A stretch of DNA of 64,000 nucleotides. Source: Enterobacter sp. RIT418 (lineage in GTDB: Bacteria; Pseudomonadota; Gammaproteobacteria; Enterobacterales; Enterobacteriaceae). Shown in pieces: positions 16,891 through 25,760 of the stretch (positions are counted from its first letter, which is position 1; every line of letters begins with the position of its first letter). The translations under genes were made by a program, and so were the position numbers. The stretch covers positions 174,709 through 238,708 of the forward strand of contig NZ_QBJD02000008.1 of the NCBI RefSeq assembly GCF_003057745.1, in the 5' to 3' direction. The notes beneath the pieces were generated by a model. The model had not been told where the DNA came from. It saw only the letters and a list, made by a program, of their open reading frames with translations, and searched no databases.

Positions 16891-17586
16891 TTACCCCCTG
16901 ATATCCTGCGCGTTGACGTCCCAGCCGAAGCCGATTGCCTGCATTTGCCGCGCTATGATTTGGTTAAATTCATCGTTACTGACCCCCAGGAAAACGCGCC
17001 CCGGAATGTCTATGGTCCATGTGCGTTTGGCCGGTGTGCCTTTCAGCTTGCGGATAACCAGCCCGGCTTGCGCCATGCTCATGGTTTCCATGATTTGTTT
17101 GCTGGACGGTTTCACCCAGCGCTTGCCCTTGCGGACCCTGTACCCCAGCGCCCGTAGCCGCTTTGCCTGACGCGGCAGCGCTGGCTGATTCGCCTGCGGT
17201 TTACGCGGGGCGTTACTCGCTTTCATCTGGATCCGCGCACCGTCCTGCTGGACCGCGCCGACCAGGCCCGCCGCGACGGGCTTATTTCCGTTGCGGTAAT
17301 TGCCGCCTTTCAGATAGATGCGCACACCCTGAATTTCGGGCATTTCCCGGACGGCCAGCAGCCTGGGCAATCCCTTTAGCATCTTCCCTTTGCCGCGCTT
17401 ACGCGGTGTCCACGGGGTACCGTCCGGGGCCGCCTGCTGGCGCTGGTGACGTTTAGCCGCTGCGATAACCCCCAGCTTTGCCACGCGCCATAAAAGGCGC
17501 TGCCGCTTGCGTGGAGGGAGATCGGCCTGGGCCAGCTTTTCGCGCATCAGCTTTAGCTGTTGCTGGTTTAGCTCGCCACGGATCAC
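16891..17586 (-). CDS. Phage virion morphogenesis/tail completion protein (S-like)
   Basis: A 231-residue, very basic protein. The N-terminus (MIRGELNQQQLKLMREKL) and the block APDGTPWTPRKRGKGKMLKG are characteristic of the gpS/virion morphogenesis family. It is longer than P2 S (about 150) because of a basic insert around residues 115-165. It is needed to finish the tail-head joining end of the tail. It overlaps R by 4 bp. Confidence 0.8.
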   Translation of the reverse strand: MIRGELNQQQLKLMREKLAQADLPPRKRQRLLWRVAKLGVIAAAKRHQRQQAAPDGTPWTPRKRGKGKMLKGLPRLLAVREMPEIQGVRIYLKGGNYRNGNKPVAAGLVGAVQQDGARIQMKASNAPRKPQANQPALPRQAKRLRALGYRVRKGKRWVKPSSKQIMETMSMAQAGLVIRKLKGTPAKRTWTIDIPGRVFLGVSNDEFNQIIARQMQAIGFGWDVNAQDIRG

Positions 17587-18059
17587 GACGCGTCACCGGT
17601 CTGGACAATAATTTCGGCTTCCTCCGCGACCCAGATTTCCGGGTTGACGATATCCCACGATTTATCCCTGAACGGGATAGGGCCGCCTGCCACTTCACGG
17701 ATGATCACCGGGTCAGCCAGTCCGACGACCACATCAAGGATGCAGGTTCCCTCGTCGTCGAACTCCGGGTCCACGGTCGGATCGGCTAATTTCAGTTCGT
17801 CGCGCAGCTCGTTGGCGTGCTCATCCACCCAGGCCAGCACCAGGGCATAAATTAGGCCCGGCGAATACTTGCGAAACGGGAAGTTATCCCACGACAAGCG
17901 GGCGCTATACGTCAGCACGCCGATGCGGCGTTGATTATTCCCCATCGCTTTCGCACTGCGCACCAGTTCGCAATCATCCATCGAACTGGAAAACATCTGC
18001 ATGGCATCGCGTGGCAGATTTGCCGTAATAAACGCCGTCAGGCTCTCAAGCTGGCTCAT
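17583..18059 (-). CDS. R: Tail completion protein R
   Basis: The true start is ATG 18059 (MSQLESLTAFITANLPRDAM), overlapping the L stop as ATGA; the longer frame to 18302 is an artefact of an upstream start in the L gene. The 158-residue protein has the R-family features LVLAWVDEHANELRDEL and acidic centre, near the P2 R length (155). R and S close the tail so that it can bind the head. Confidence 0.82.
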   Translation of the reverse strand: MSQLESLTAFITANLPRDAMQMFSSSMDDCELVRSAKAMGNNQRRIGVLTYSARLSWDNFPFRKYSPGLIYALVLAWVDEHANELRDELKLADPTVDPEFDDEGTCILDVVVGLADPVIIREVAGGPIPFRDKSWDIVNPEIWVAEEAEIIVQTGDAS

Positions 18060-18529
18060 ATCAGATGTACCCCTACGCGTGGCTGTTGAAGCATGTTGCG
18101 CATCACGTTGGCCGCTTCGGCCAGCAGATTGGCGCGGGTGTCCAGACTTTCCTGTCCTGGATGCGACTCTCGTCGCCCGATGGTGGCAAACTCGCCCAGC
18201 AAGTCGGCTTTGGCGCGGGCATAGACCGCTTTTTTGTACTGGGCCGTTAACTGGTTTTCGTTCGCCAGCTTCGCCCCCGGTACGTCGGCGGCCCGTTCGC
18301 ATCCTTTCCCGTTCCAGTAGGTTACGACGTCCGCCAGTGTTGTGTTTACTTCCGCAATAGCTGCCAGCAGTGCAACGCCTGCGGTGTCTGGCGGCAGGTC
18401 TGCTGGCAGGGTGCGCGACATCTGAAATTCACCCAGATCCAAATCAGGCCAGAACGCCACGCCGTTGGTAATAGCGGTCGGCGTGACCGTTAACGGCTTG
18501 CCGCTGATACTGAAACTTGGGCCACTCAT
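18056..18529 (-). CDS. L: Head completion/stabilisation protein L
   Basis: A 157-residue protein with the P2 gpL family segments FWPDLDLGEFQMSRTLPAD and YKKAVYARAKADLLGEFATI. It stabilises filled heads at the connector. A 102-bp gap separates it from M; the gap contains the palindrome CAACCCATTGGGTTG and a 15-codon frame ending on the L start, possibly a translational coupler. Confidence 0.85.
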   Translation of the reverse strand: MSGPSFSISGKPLTVTPTAITNGVAFWPDLDLGEFQMSRTLPADLPPDTAGVALLAAIAEVNTTLADVVTYWNGKGCERAADVPGAKLANENQLTAQYKKAVYARAKADLLGEFATIGRRESHPGQESLDTRANLLAEAANVMRNMLQQPRVGVHLI

Positions 18530-18631
18530 CGTTTACACCTTGCTTGCAATAGAAACGGGCTAACGGGATCCATAGCCAACAACCCAATGGGTTGATGCCT
18601 CCCCCGCGCCCGTCCCGGCTTGCGGGAGTCG

Positions 18632-19336
18632 TTATTGTTTTGTCAGGCCGTTAATCCGGGCGCGAATCTTGTCGCGTGCGGTCCTGACGCCTGAGTTATT
18701 GTTAAAGGCGTGCGCCTGGGCCAGCAGGGCATCGGCCTGTTCAAGCGTGTCCACATCATCCACGGCAGTGGCGCGCGGGCGGCCCCGTTCGTCGCGCAGC
18801 AGGTAAAGCCCCGCGAACTTGAACCATTTCGCGTTAATGTCTTCGTGCAAACGCCACTTTTCGCGGATGTTTTCAAACGTGCGGCTGAAATACGGCTCGA
18901 TGCTGTGACCGGCCTCCGCCTGGAGCGTTGCCCACTCCAGCACCGTATCGGCCACAAAGGCGGGCATGGTACTTTTGAAGTTTTCCGGCATCGCCTGATT
19001 TTGAGTGATAGCCACGTCGGCCCAGTCCAGCGCCTGGCTCATTTCCCCCGTGTCGAACAACCAGATCACGCAGTAGACCAGGGCCGGATTTGCGAAGCGG
19101 GCATCACCGGCAAGATAGGACTCAACGGTCGGCATCCAGCGCGGCAACAACACATCGCGTTTAAATTCGATGCGGTCTTCGGTGCGCGGCAGGCTGCGGA
19201 GTTGCTCCACATCTTTTGCCAGTTCCAGCATTTGCAGGTGGAAGCTGACCGGCGACGAAGCCAGGGCTTCGCGTTTATCCAGCGCCTTTGCGGCCTTAAT
19301 GCGTGCGCGGTGTTTCTGACACGGGGACATAGCCAT
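18632..19336 (-). CDS. M: Terminase small subunit M (endonuclease subunit)
   Basis: The 234-residue protein starts MAMSPCQKHRARIKAAKA and contains HLQMLELAKDVEQLRSLPRT, WMPTVESYLAG and VYCVIWLFDTGEM, typical of P2 gpM. With the ATPase P it cuts cos during packaging. It starts 2 bp after the capsid stop. Confidence 0.9.
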   Translation of the reverse strand: MAMSPCQKHRARIKAAKALDKREALASSPVSFHLQMLELAKDVEQLRSLPRTEDRIEFKRDVLLPRWMPTVESYLAGDARFANPALVYCVIWLFDTGEMSQALDWADVAITQNQAMPENFKSTMPAFVADTVLEWATLQAEAGHSIEPYFSRTFENIREKWRLHEDINAKWFKFAGLYLLRDERGRPRATAVDDVDTLEQADALLAQAHAFNNNSGVRTARDKIRARINGLTKQ

Positions 19337-19338
19337 AT

Positions 19339-20361
19339 TTATTCGCCCCCTTCTGGTGCTGGCGCGTCAGTTGCCAGGGTAATTTTGTCGTAGGCGGCGT
19401 AAAGCTCGTCATGCTCGACGGCGTACCCTTCCATGCGCAGGTAGTTATTTTCAAAGCGCTTGCGGTCGTCGTTCCATTCGGCCTTACGCTTACGGGTTCC
19501 CTGCTGGGTGTAGATATGCAGGTTGTCCAGCGTGGTGACGATCAGGCGACCAGACGGCATAAACGGCGGGGTGTACACGGTACGGCCAGCGATCTGACGG
19601 CCAATCAACTGCGCCGCAACTTTCTCAGTCGGGCGATCAATCTTATTCATCAGCGTGGTGACGTCTGCGCCGATAAGGTCAGCGGATGCCAGCACAACCA
19701 GACGCGGATCATTGCGATATGGCTCATAAATGCAGGTGTGCACCAGATCGGTAACCGCTGCATCCAGCCCCATAAAATCAGCATTCGCGCCGCCGATAGT
19801 GACGTCGCCGGTGATGATTTGCTCGGCTGCACGGTCCTTAACAATTTTATGCCAGCCGATGTTGACGTCTTCGCCGTTCGGGTTAGCGTTCGGGTCGGTG
19901 TCTTCTGCAACGCTTACACCGTTGAACGCCACGCGCAGCATATCCAGTGCAAATTGTTCATTGCTGTTCGCCTGGATGCGCTGGAAGAACTCGTCTTCAC
20001 TGCCCGCGTTAGCCCAGGTCACAAGCAGGGAATAGGACAAATAAGAACCGGAATCCGTTTCGACCAGCTTATATTCATTTCCACCCACGCCCATCGCACG
20101 CGAGAAGCGACCATCTTTTTTGCGGCCCGTGTAGATACCCACCTGGCCGGTTGTTACTACCTGGCCGGTGATCTGGTCCACGTCCAGCACGTTAGGCAGC
20201 AGGCGCAGAAATTCAGAACTTGCCAGCAGCGCATCACGCAACTTGGTTTCTTTAGGTGGTGTCAGCGAGAAGAATCGCGACGTATCCGGCTGGCCGTTGG
20301 CTTTCGCCAGGCCTGCGGCGTACTTACGCAACATCTGCTCTGCTTTTGGGGTTAATTGCAT
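19339..20361 (-). CDS. N: Major capsid protein N
   Basis: The 340-residue protein matches the P2 gpN capsid family (357 in P2), with the motifs LRDALLASSEFLRLLPNVLDV, VTTGQVGIYTGRKKDGRF and DPRLVVLASADLIGADV. It forms the T=7-type icosahedral shell after cleavage by the O protease. It is expressed in the order O-N-M-L. Confidence 0.93.
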   Translation of the reverse strand: MQLTPKAEQMLRKYAAGLAKANGQPDTSRFFSLTPPKETKLRDALLASSEFLRLLPNVLDVDQITGQVVTTGQVGIYTGRKKDGRFSRAMGVGGNEYKLVETDSGSYLSYSLLVTWANAGSEDEFFQRIQANSNEQFALDMLRVAFNGVSVAEDTDPNANPNGEDVNIGWHKIVKDRAAEQIITGDVTIGGANADFMGLDAAVTDLVHTCIYEPYRNDPRLVVLASADLIGADVTTLMNKIDRPTEKVAAQLIGRQIAGRTVYTPPFMPSGRLIVTTLDNLHIYTQQGTRKRKAEWNDDRKRFENNYLRMEGYAVEHDELYAAYDKITLATDAPAPEGGE

Positions 20362-20389
20362 TTCGTTTTATTCCTGGAAAGAAAATTGA

Positions 20390-21451
20390 TTAACAGAAGT
20401 CAAACGGCTTGTTGCTGCCGCCTGGCGCATTATTCGGGCGCTGCGTACCGCCGCTTTCCATCGCAGACAGCTTCGTCATGACAGCGGTCAGTTGCGTGGT
20501 CAGCGTGTCCATCTGATTACCGCCAGACTGGCGACGCGCTGAAAACTCACGGCGACGGCTGCGGCGCGGGCGTTTGGATGGGGTCACGCTGAACGCTTTC
20601 ATTGCTTTAGCCAGGTTGGCTTTTGCAACGCTGAACTCCGCCGCTTTGACTTCGTCTTCCGGGTTCTCTGCCACTTCCTCGGCAAGATCGGCAACTTCTG
20701 CCGCAGCTTCGGCGATATCTGCGGCAATATCTGCCACTTCGTCGGCGGCCTGTTCTGGCGTGTCGACGTTATCAGCGTCGCCGTTAGCGGCCTCTTTACC
20801 GCTTTTGACTAAATCCAGCAGTTGCTGGACGAGGGCTTTTAACTCTTCCATTTTTTGTTCCTCGCCCTCATTGGGCTTGTCGGTGTTAGGTTCTGGTGTT
20901 GGCGTGAACTCTTTACGGGCCGAAAATAATCTCGACCAGAAAGAATCTTTTTTTTCTGGCTTGCCTGCCTGCAAATTACCCAGGCTGAAAGTTTCCAGGC
21001 TTCCGCGCTCGCCGTCCTTTTCTTCCCCAGCGAGAATAAATTTAAGCCTTTCAGTTCCGAGGCTCGCGGGAATATCCGTAACAGCCAGCCCGAAAAGATA
21101 ATCGCGTCCGCTTCCGCCAAAATCCGGGATAAACTCAGCAGACGTAAAAAGTTTTTGCTCCATTCGGTTGGCATCAATAAGAAACTGATTTGGGATTAAC
21201 TGGGCATATAATTTGGTGACGTCACCTTCCGTCTCAACTTTCAGCGCGTCCACAGTACCCAGATTGCAGGTAAACTCACGCTCCCCAATACCATTTTGCG
21301 GATGATGCGGCCAAATCATGGCGGTGTAAGTTTTCGGAGTATAAGTCTCTGCCGCGTCAATTAACCATTGCGCTTCAATGGTCCGACCGTCCACGGCCTG
21401 CCCCGATGTGGCGATACATAGCCAATCAGTTCGGTAACTGGGTTGCGTCAT
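20390..21451 (-). CDS. O: Capsid scaffolding protein with serine protease domain O
   Basis: A 353-residue protein. The N-terminal protease domain retains candidate triad residues Asp21 (AVDGRTIEAQ), His49/His50 (IWPHH) and Ser104 (LFTSAEF), matching the P2 O Asp-His-Ser pattern. A long Glu/Ala-rich helix (about residues 195-290, DIAADIAEAAAEVADLAEEV) and a basic segment form the scaffold. It processes N, itself and the portal during head maturation. First gene of the leftward late operon, divergent from P. Confidence 0.9.
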   Translation of the reverse strand: MTQPSYRTDWLCIATSGQAVDGRTIEAQWLIDAAETYTPKTYTAMIWPHHPQNGIGEREFTCNLGTVDALKVETEGDVTKLYAQLIPNQFLIDANRMEQKLFTSAEFIPDFGGSGRDYLFGLAVTDIPASLGTERLKFILAGEEKDGERGSLETFSLGNLQAGKPEKKDSFWSRLFSARKEFTPTPEPNTDKPNEGEEQKMEELKALVQQLLDLVKSGKEAANGDADNVDTPEQAADEVADIAADIAEAAAEVADLAEEVAENPEDEVKAAEFSVAKANLAKAMKAFSVTPSKRPRRSRRREFSARRQSGGNQMDTLTTQLTAVMTKLSAMESGGTQRPNNAPGGSNKPFDFC

Positions 21452-21626
21452 AACTGACCTTTAATAATGAAATGAATAATACAATTCGTTTGTGATGGTC
21501 AGTATTGCCAATTATTAATAATGTCGCGACCGCTTTATTTCTTATGCATTCGGTTATAAATGGATAACCACTTTTTGCCGATATTTAATTATCAGTCTGG
21601 TTAAATAATCCCGTCATAATAGCCTC
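21452..21626. promoter_or_regulatory. Divergent late promoter region O/P with dyad
   Basis: The AT-rich 175 bp between O and P must hold both late promoters. It carries an 18-bp dyad GGTTAT-N6-ATAACC (21552-21569), the same overall length as the Ogr/Delta site TGT-N12-ACA of P2, though the canonical triplets are not found. It is a candidate binding site for the Ogr-like activator encoded at 24562. Confidence 0.45.
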
Positions 21627-23444
21627 ATGGCTAAATATTCCGATGAATTAAAAGAAGCGGCCCGTACGCTATACATTAAAAGCTGGTCGCCGAAAGATAT
21701 TGCGCAGGAATTGAATATTCCACCGCGCACCATTTACCACTGGGCTGACGTCGGCGAGTGGGCATCACTGCTGCCCGTCGAATCAGTGGAAAACGTCATC
21801 GCCCGCCGCATCGACCAGCTTTCCCGCCGTGAGAAAAAAACGGCGCTGGAACTGGAAGAACTCCGCGATCTGATTGCCCATCACGTAAAGCTCATGGCGC
21901 AGCGCAACAAGCACGCCGAAAAGCTGGCTGAGATTCAGGCCAAAAAAGCATCCTATGACGGGGAAGGCTACTGTCTCAGCAGCGCAGGCGGGGAACCAGG
22001 GGAACGGAAAGGAAAGCGCCGGTATAAGAAAAACGACGTTTCAGGGCTGACGCCTGAAATGCTCGACACCTGGGCGCGGGAACATCTTTTCGAATATCAG
22101 CTACATTGCCGCGAGCACAAAGGCGAAGACTGGCGCTTTATCCTTAAAAGCCGTCAGGTCGGCATGACCTACTATTTTGCATGGGAAGCCTTTGAAGACG
22201 CTGTCATCAGCGGTGATAACCAGGTGTTTTTCTCTGCCTCCCGCGCACAGTCGGAAATCTTCCGCGAATACATCGTCCAGATTGCGCAGAACCATTTCGG
22301 CATCACGCTGACCGGCAAAAATATCCGCCTCAGTAACGGCGCAATCCTGCGCTTTCTGTCCACGAACGCCAGCACCGCGCAGGGCTTTAACGGCCACCTG
22401 TACGGTGATGAAGTCTTCTGGATCCCGAAATTCACGCGCCTGCATGAAGTTGCCAGCGCAATGGCAACGCACAACAAATTCAGGACGACCTACTTTTCTA
22501 CGCCCAGTGCCAAAACGCACCAGGCGTACCCGGTATGGACCGGCGACGAGTGGCGCGGTGATGATGCGAAGCGCAAAGGAATTGAGTTTCCCAAGGAAAG
22601 CGCCATGCGCCAGGGCATCATCTGCCCGGATGGGATATGGCGTTACATCATCACGATGGAAGACGCCGTCAAAGGCGGCCTGGGAGAACGTGTTGATATT
22701 GAACGGCTGCGCAACAAATACAACCCGACAGCGTTCGCCATGCTTTACATGTGCCAGTTTGTTGACAGTAAAGACGCGGTCTTCAAATTCTCGGCGCTGG
22801 TTGGCTGTGAAGTGGATAGCGCCACTTGGGGGGATTATGACCCTACCGCCGCGCGGCCATTCGGTAACCGTGAAGTGTGGGCGGGTTTCGACCCGTCGCG
22901 CTCCGGCGACAACTCCACCTTTGTGATTGTCGCGCCCCCTATTCACGATGGTGAACGCTTCCGCGTGCTGGCCTGCTGGCAATGGCAGGGCTTTAACTTT
23001 AGCTGGCAGGCTGACCAGATACGACAGCTTATGCGCCGGTTCAATATTACCTACATCGGGATCGACACAACCGGCATCGGGAAAGGAGTGTATGATCTGG
23101 TCAGCAAGTTTGCCCCGCGTGAGGCGAACGCCATTCTTTACAGCGTTGAAAGTAAAAACCGCCTGGTAATGAAGATGATCGACGTCGTGGAACGTAAGCG
23201 CATTGAATGGGCGAAAGACGCCATAGACGAAACCAACAAAGAGCGCGTCGAAATCCCGGCGTCGTTTATGGCTATCCGGCGCACCACAACTAACAGCGGC
23301 AACGCGTTAACGTTCGTTGCCGAACGTTCCGACGCAACCGGCCACGCGGATGTTTTTTTCGCTATCTCGCACGCCGTAATTAACGAACCTATCGATCACG
23401 AATTTGACCGCCCATCGACCTGGGCTTTTGGGAAAGCAGCATGA
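21627..23444 (+). CDS. P: Terminase ATPase subunit P
   Basis: The 605-residue packaging motor has an N-terminal helix-turn-helix (DIAQELNIPPRTIYHWADV), a Walker A-type loop at about residues 170-182 (ILKSRQVGMTYYF), Walker B (LYGDEVFWI) and a C-terminal nuclease domain with Asp residues (WAGFDPSRSGDNS; GIDTTGIG). It matches P2 gpP. The divergent arrangement with O is as in P2. Confidence 0.93.
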   Translation: MAKYSDELKEAARTLYIKSWSPKDIAQELNIPPRTIYHWADVGEWASLLPVESVENVIARRIDQLSRREKKTALELEELRDLIAHHVKLMAQRNKHAEKLAEIQAKKASYDGEGYCLSSAGGEPGERKGKRRYKKNDVSGLTPEMLDTWAREHLFEYQLHCREHKGEDWRFILKSRQVGMTYYFAWEAFEDAVISGDNQVFFSASRAQSEIFREYIVQIAQNHFGITLTGKNIRLSNGAILRFLSTNASTAQGFNGHLYGDEVFWIPKFTRLHEVASAMATHNKFRTTYFSTPSAKTHQAYPVWTGDEWRGDDAKRKGIEFPKESAMRQGIICPDGIWRYIITMEDAVKGGLGERVDIERLRNKYNPTAFAMLYMCQFVDSKDAVFKFSALVGCEVDSATWGDYDPTAARPFGNREVWAGFDPSRSGDNSTFVIVAPPIHDGERFRVLACWQWQGFNFSWQADQIRQLMRRFNITYIGIDTTGIGKGVYDLVSKFAPREANAILYSVESKNRLVMKMIDVVERKRIEWAKDAIDETNKERVEIPASFMAIRRTTTNSGNALTFVAERSDATGHADVFFAISHAVINEPIDHEFDRPSTWAFGKAA

Positions 23445-24505
23445 CGACTAAGAAACAGCGGAAAGCGAAAAAATTCAGGGCTGCAACCGGCAGCAACGTT
23501 GAAACATTCACGCCCGGACGCGGCAGCGTGATCACCTTTGGCGAACCAGAACCCATCCTGACGACCGGCACCGATTATCACAACATCTGGTATGACAACG
23601 AGGCAGATCACTGGCGGCTCCCGATTGACCGGCTGGCGCTGGCTCAGTTGCCAAACCTTAACGGCCAGCATGGTGGCGTATTGTATGCGCGGCGCAACAT
23701 GGTTGCCGGTGGCTATATCGGCGGCGGCCTGACGCCTGACCAGGTAGAACAAGCGGTCTTTGATTATCTGCTGTTTGGCGACGTCGCAATCCTGAAAATT
23801 CGCAATGTATTCGGGGAGGTGATCGACCTGCTGCCGCTGCCGTCGCTTTATCTGCGCTGCCGTAAAGACGGAACGTTCGCCGTTCTCCAGGAAGGGCCAG
23901 CGCTGATTTATGACCCGGAAGACATTGTCTTCTTTAAAATGTATGACCCGCGTCAGCAGGTCTATGGCCTGCCGGATTATATCGGCGGGATCCATTCCGT
24001 TTTACTTAACAGCGAAGCGACCATCTTCCGCCGTCGCTACTACAACAACGGTGCGCATATGGGCTTTATTCTGTATACCAGCGACCCAAATTTAACACTG
24101 GAAATGGAAAACGAAATCAAAGACAAGATTGCGCAGTCCAAAGGGCTGGGCAACTTCCGCAACATGTTTATCAACATCCCGAAAGGCGACCCGGACGGGG
24201 TCAAAATCCTGCCCGTGGGGGAAGTCAGCGCAAAGGATGAGTTTGCCAACATCAAAGGGATCACCGCCCAGGATATCTTTACCGCTCACCGCTTCCCCGC
24301 AGGGCTGGCGGGCATCATCCCGACTAACGGCGCGGTGATGGGCAACCCAGAAACCGCCCGCACGACCTACCGGAAAGACGAAGTTATCCCGCTACAACGT
24401 AAATTTATGAATGGGGTTAACAACGACCCGGAGATCCCGCCGCGCTTACACCTTAATTTTGACGTTGAAATCCCGTTAATCACCGCCGATAAGGGCGAAA
24501 AATGA
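23441..24505 (+). CDS. Q: Portal protein Q
   Basis: A 354-residue PBSX/P2-type portal that forms the dodecameric head vertex through which DNA enters. Diagnostic segments are DNEADHWRLPIDRLALAQL, MVAGGYIGGGLTPDQVEQAV and AHRFPAGLAGIIPTNGAVMG. It starts inside the P stop codon (ATGA). The stop overlaps a possible start for the ogr-like gene. Confidence 0.93.
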   Translation: MTTKKQRKAKKFRAATGSNVETFTPGRGSVITFGEPEPILTTGTDYHNIWYDNEADHWRLPIDRLALAQLPNLNGQHGGVLYARRNMVAGGYIGGGLTPDQVEQAVFDYLLFGDVAILKIRNVFGEVIDLLPLPSLYLRCRKDGTFAVLQEGPALIYDPEDIVFFKMYDPRQQVYGLPDYIGGIHSVLLNSEATIFRRRYYNNGAHMGFILYTSDPNLTLEMENEIKDKIAQSKGLGNFRNMFINIPKGDPDGVKILPVGEVSAKDEFANIKGITAQDIFTAHRFPAGLAGIIPTNGAVMGNPETARTTYRKDEVIPLQRKFMNGVNNDPEIPPRLHLNFDVEIPLITADKGEK

Positions 24506-24561
24506 ACGTAATTAGTTTAAAATCATCCCCATTGTTAGCAATGGCGTGCGGGGTGGTGAAC

Positions 24562-24828
24562 ATGCGAGTTTTTAAAATAAAATGTCCTGAATGCGGCGAA
24601 CCGGCCATCATTCGTAAATCTGACTGGAAAGATAAAAAACTGGCGGATTTATACTGCGCGTGCACCGAAGTAGAATGCGGCCACACGTTTGTGTTTAACG
24701 CCTCGTTTTCTCACACTCTCAGCCCCAGCGGGCTGACCGGTAACAAGCTGGTCAAATTCCTGATTGACCGGCTCAAGCCAGAAGAACGCCAGTTCGCGCT
24801 GGACCTGCTCAACGGCCAGACCGCATAA
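24562..24828 (+). CDS. ogr: Ogr/Delta-type late transcription activator
   Basis: The 88-residue protein has the exact zinc ligand spacing of Ogr/Delta activators: Cys8, Cys11, Cys34, Cys39 (CX2C-X22-CX4C). It begins MRVFKIKCPECGEPAII. An in-frame ATG at 24502 overlaps the Q stop, but the zinc finger begins soon after 24562, which has GGGTGGTG upstream. Ogr proteins recruit RNA polymerase to late promoters. In P2 the gene lies beside attP; here it is placed downstream of Q, on the late plus-strand transcript. Confidence 0.85.
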   Translation: MRVFKIKCPECGEPAIIRKSDWKDKKLADLYCACTEVECGHTFVFNASFSHTLSPSGLTGNKLVKFLIDRLKPEERQFALDLLNGQTA

Positions 24829-24831
24829 AAG

Positions 24832-24856
24832 AAGCCCGCATCAAGCGGGCTTTTTT
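24832..24856. terminator. Bidirectional terminator between ogr and the second Dam-type gene
   Basis: The stem AAGCCCGC/GCGGGCTT (24832-24839, 24845-24852) has a 5-base loop and T8 on the plus strand. It separates the convergent late and early transcripts. Confidence 0.85.
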
Positions 24857-25549
24857 TTATTCGACTTCACAAAGGGCCGTCATGATCGCCAGCCGTTCAG
24901 CAGGAGGCAAGGCGGCGAACTTATCCCGCCAGCGTGCGACCTTTCGTTTTATTCTGGCCCTGTCGTTGTAATCTTTACCAGCAAAGGCGTGCGAATATGC
25001 TTTCCCCTCTGGATAGTTCATCCAGATTTTTTCCGTTCGCACTCCGCCGCGTGTCATCGCCTGAAATTCTTTGCTGCGCCAGCCTGTTAACCGTTCGTCA
25101 TAAAGCTGCGATGGGTAGCCGGAAAGAATAACGGAAACATTTTGCGGCAGGCTGCCCAGGCACGACAATAACCGCTCATGATCTGCAACCGAATATTCAT
25201 AGCGATAGCGGGCCCGACTAGTGCGCGTTTCCGGCAGATACGGCGGATCGGCGTAAACCAGCACACGGCCAGCACTGGTAAAATCAAAAAAGCCCTCCAG
25301 AAAGCTAACCGCATCACCATGATGAAAATGAATATCTGGAGGAGTTAACCCTTTTTCTTTCCAGCGCGACTTGGTCAACAATAAGGCTTCCTCATTCTTA
25401 TCAATGCCTACCGTTTGCCCTGCTGGCGGCTTGAAGAACATCACCGCGCCGCTGCCCAGGTGCGTTTCAATGTAAGTATCGTGCGGCGGCATTTCCGCAA
25501 TGATTTTTTGATAGACGCCGCTGGCGGCCTTGCTTCCCAGATATGTCAT
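24857..25549 (-). CDS. D12-class adenine-N6 DNA methyltransferase (second copy)
   Basis: The 230-residue enzyme has a SAM-binding region (YIETHLGSGAVMFFKPPAG, GIDKN) and the catalytic DPPY motif (VLVYADPPYLPETRTSR). It belongs to the Dam/D12 class but lacks the KWPGGK motif of the other Dam gene; instead it begins MTYLGSKAASGVYQKI. No restriction enzyme gene is nearby, so it probably protects phage DNA or controls gene expression. It is the last gene of the leftward early operon, beyond the candidate cos region. Target sequence unknown. Confidence 0.85.
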   Translation of the reverse strand: MTYLGSKAASGVYQKIIAEMPPHDTYIETHLGSGAVMFFKPPAGQTVGIDKNEEALLLTKSRWKEKGLTPPDIHFHHGDAVSFLEGFFDFTSAGRVLVYADPPYLPETRTSRARYRYEYSVADHERLLSCLGSLPQNVSVILSGYPSQLYDERLTGWRSKEFQAMTRGGVRTEKIWMNYPEGKAYSHAFAGKDYNDRARIKRKVARWRDKFAALPPAERLAIMTALCEVE

Positions 25550-25760
25550 GTAAATCTCCTGACGACACTGTCATTTTTAACCTGCAGCACGGTCAAAAAC
25601 GACCGTACTCGATGCGAATGGCCAGCACTGTCATAAGTGGCTCTGACCTTTGGTACCGGACCGTCATTGTTGACAGTGCAGTACCCGCGGGCTCTTTGCC
25701 GCCCGCCCCGCAGAATCACGCCGACCACAGCAACAAGTTGCAGCGGCCCGCGCGATTTAC
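25550..25760. other. Repeat-rich gap, candidate cos region
   Basis: The 211 bp between gene A and the second methyltransferase hold CACTGTCA at 25566-25573 and again exactly 60 bp later (25626-25633), its inverse TGACAGTG at 25671-25678, and the inverted repeat ACGGTC-N6-GACCGT (25589-25606). A GC-rich 19-mer, minus strand GGGGCGGGCGGCAAAGAGC (25709-25691), matches 12 of 19 positions of the P2 cohesive end as I remember it. The location beside Q and A is where cos lies in P2 and HP1. Confidence 0.5.

Noticed and set aside
21452..21626. Canonical Ogr site TGT-N12-ACA
   Set aside because: I checked the visible TGT triplets in this gap and none has ACA at the required distance.
22101..22982. 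Minus-strand frame of 293 codons
   Set aside because: Antisense to the terminase ATPase, without recognisable features.
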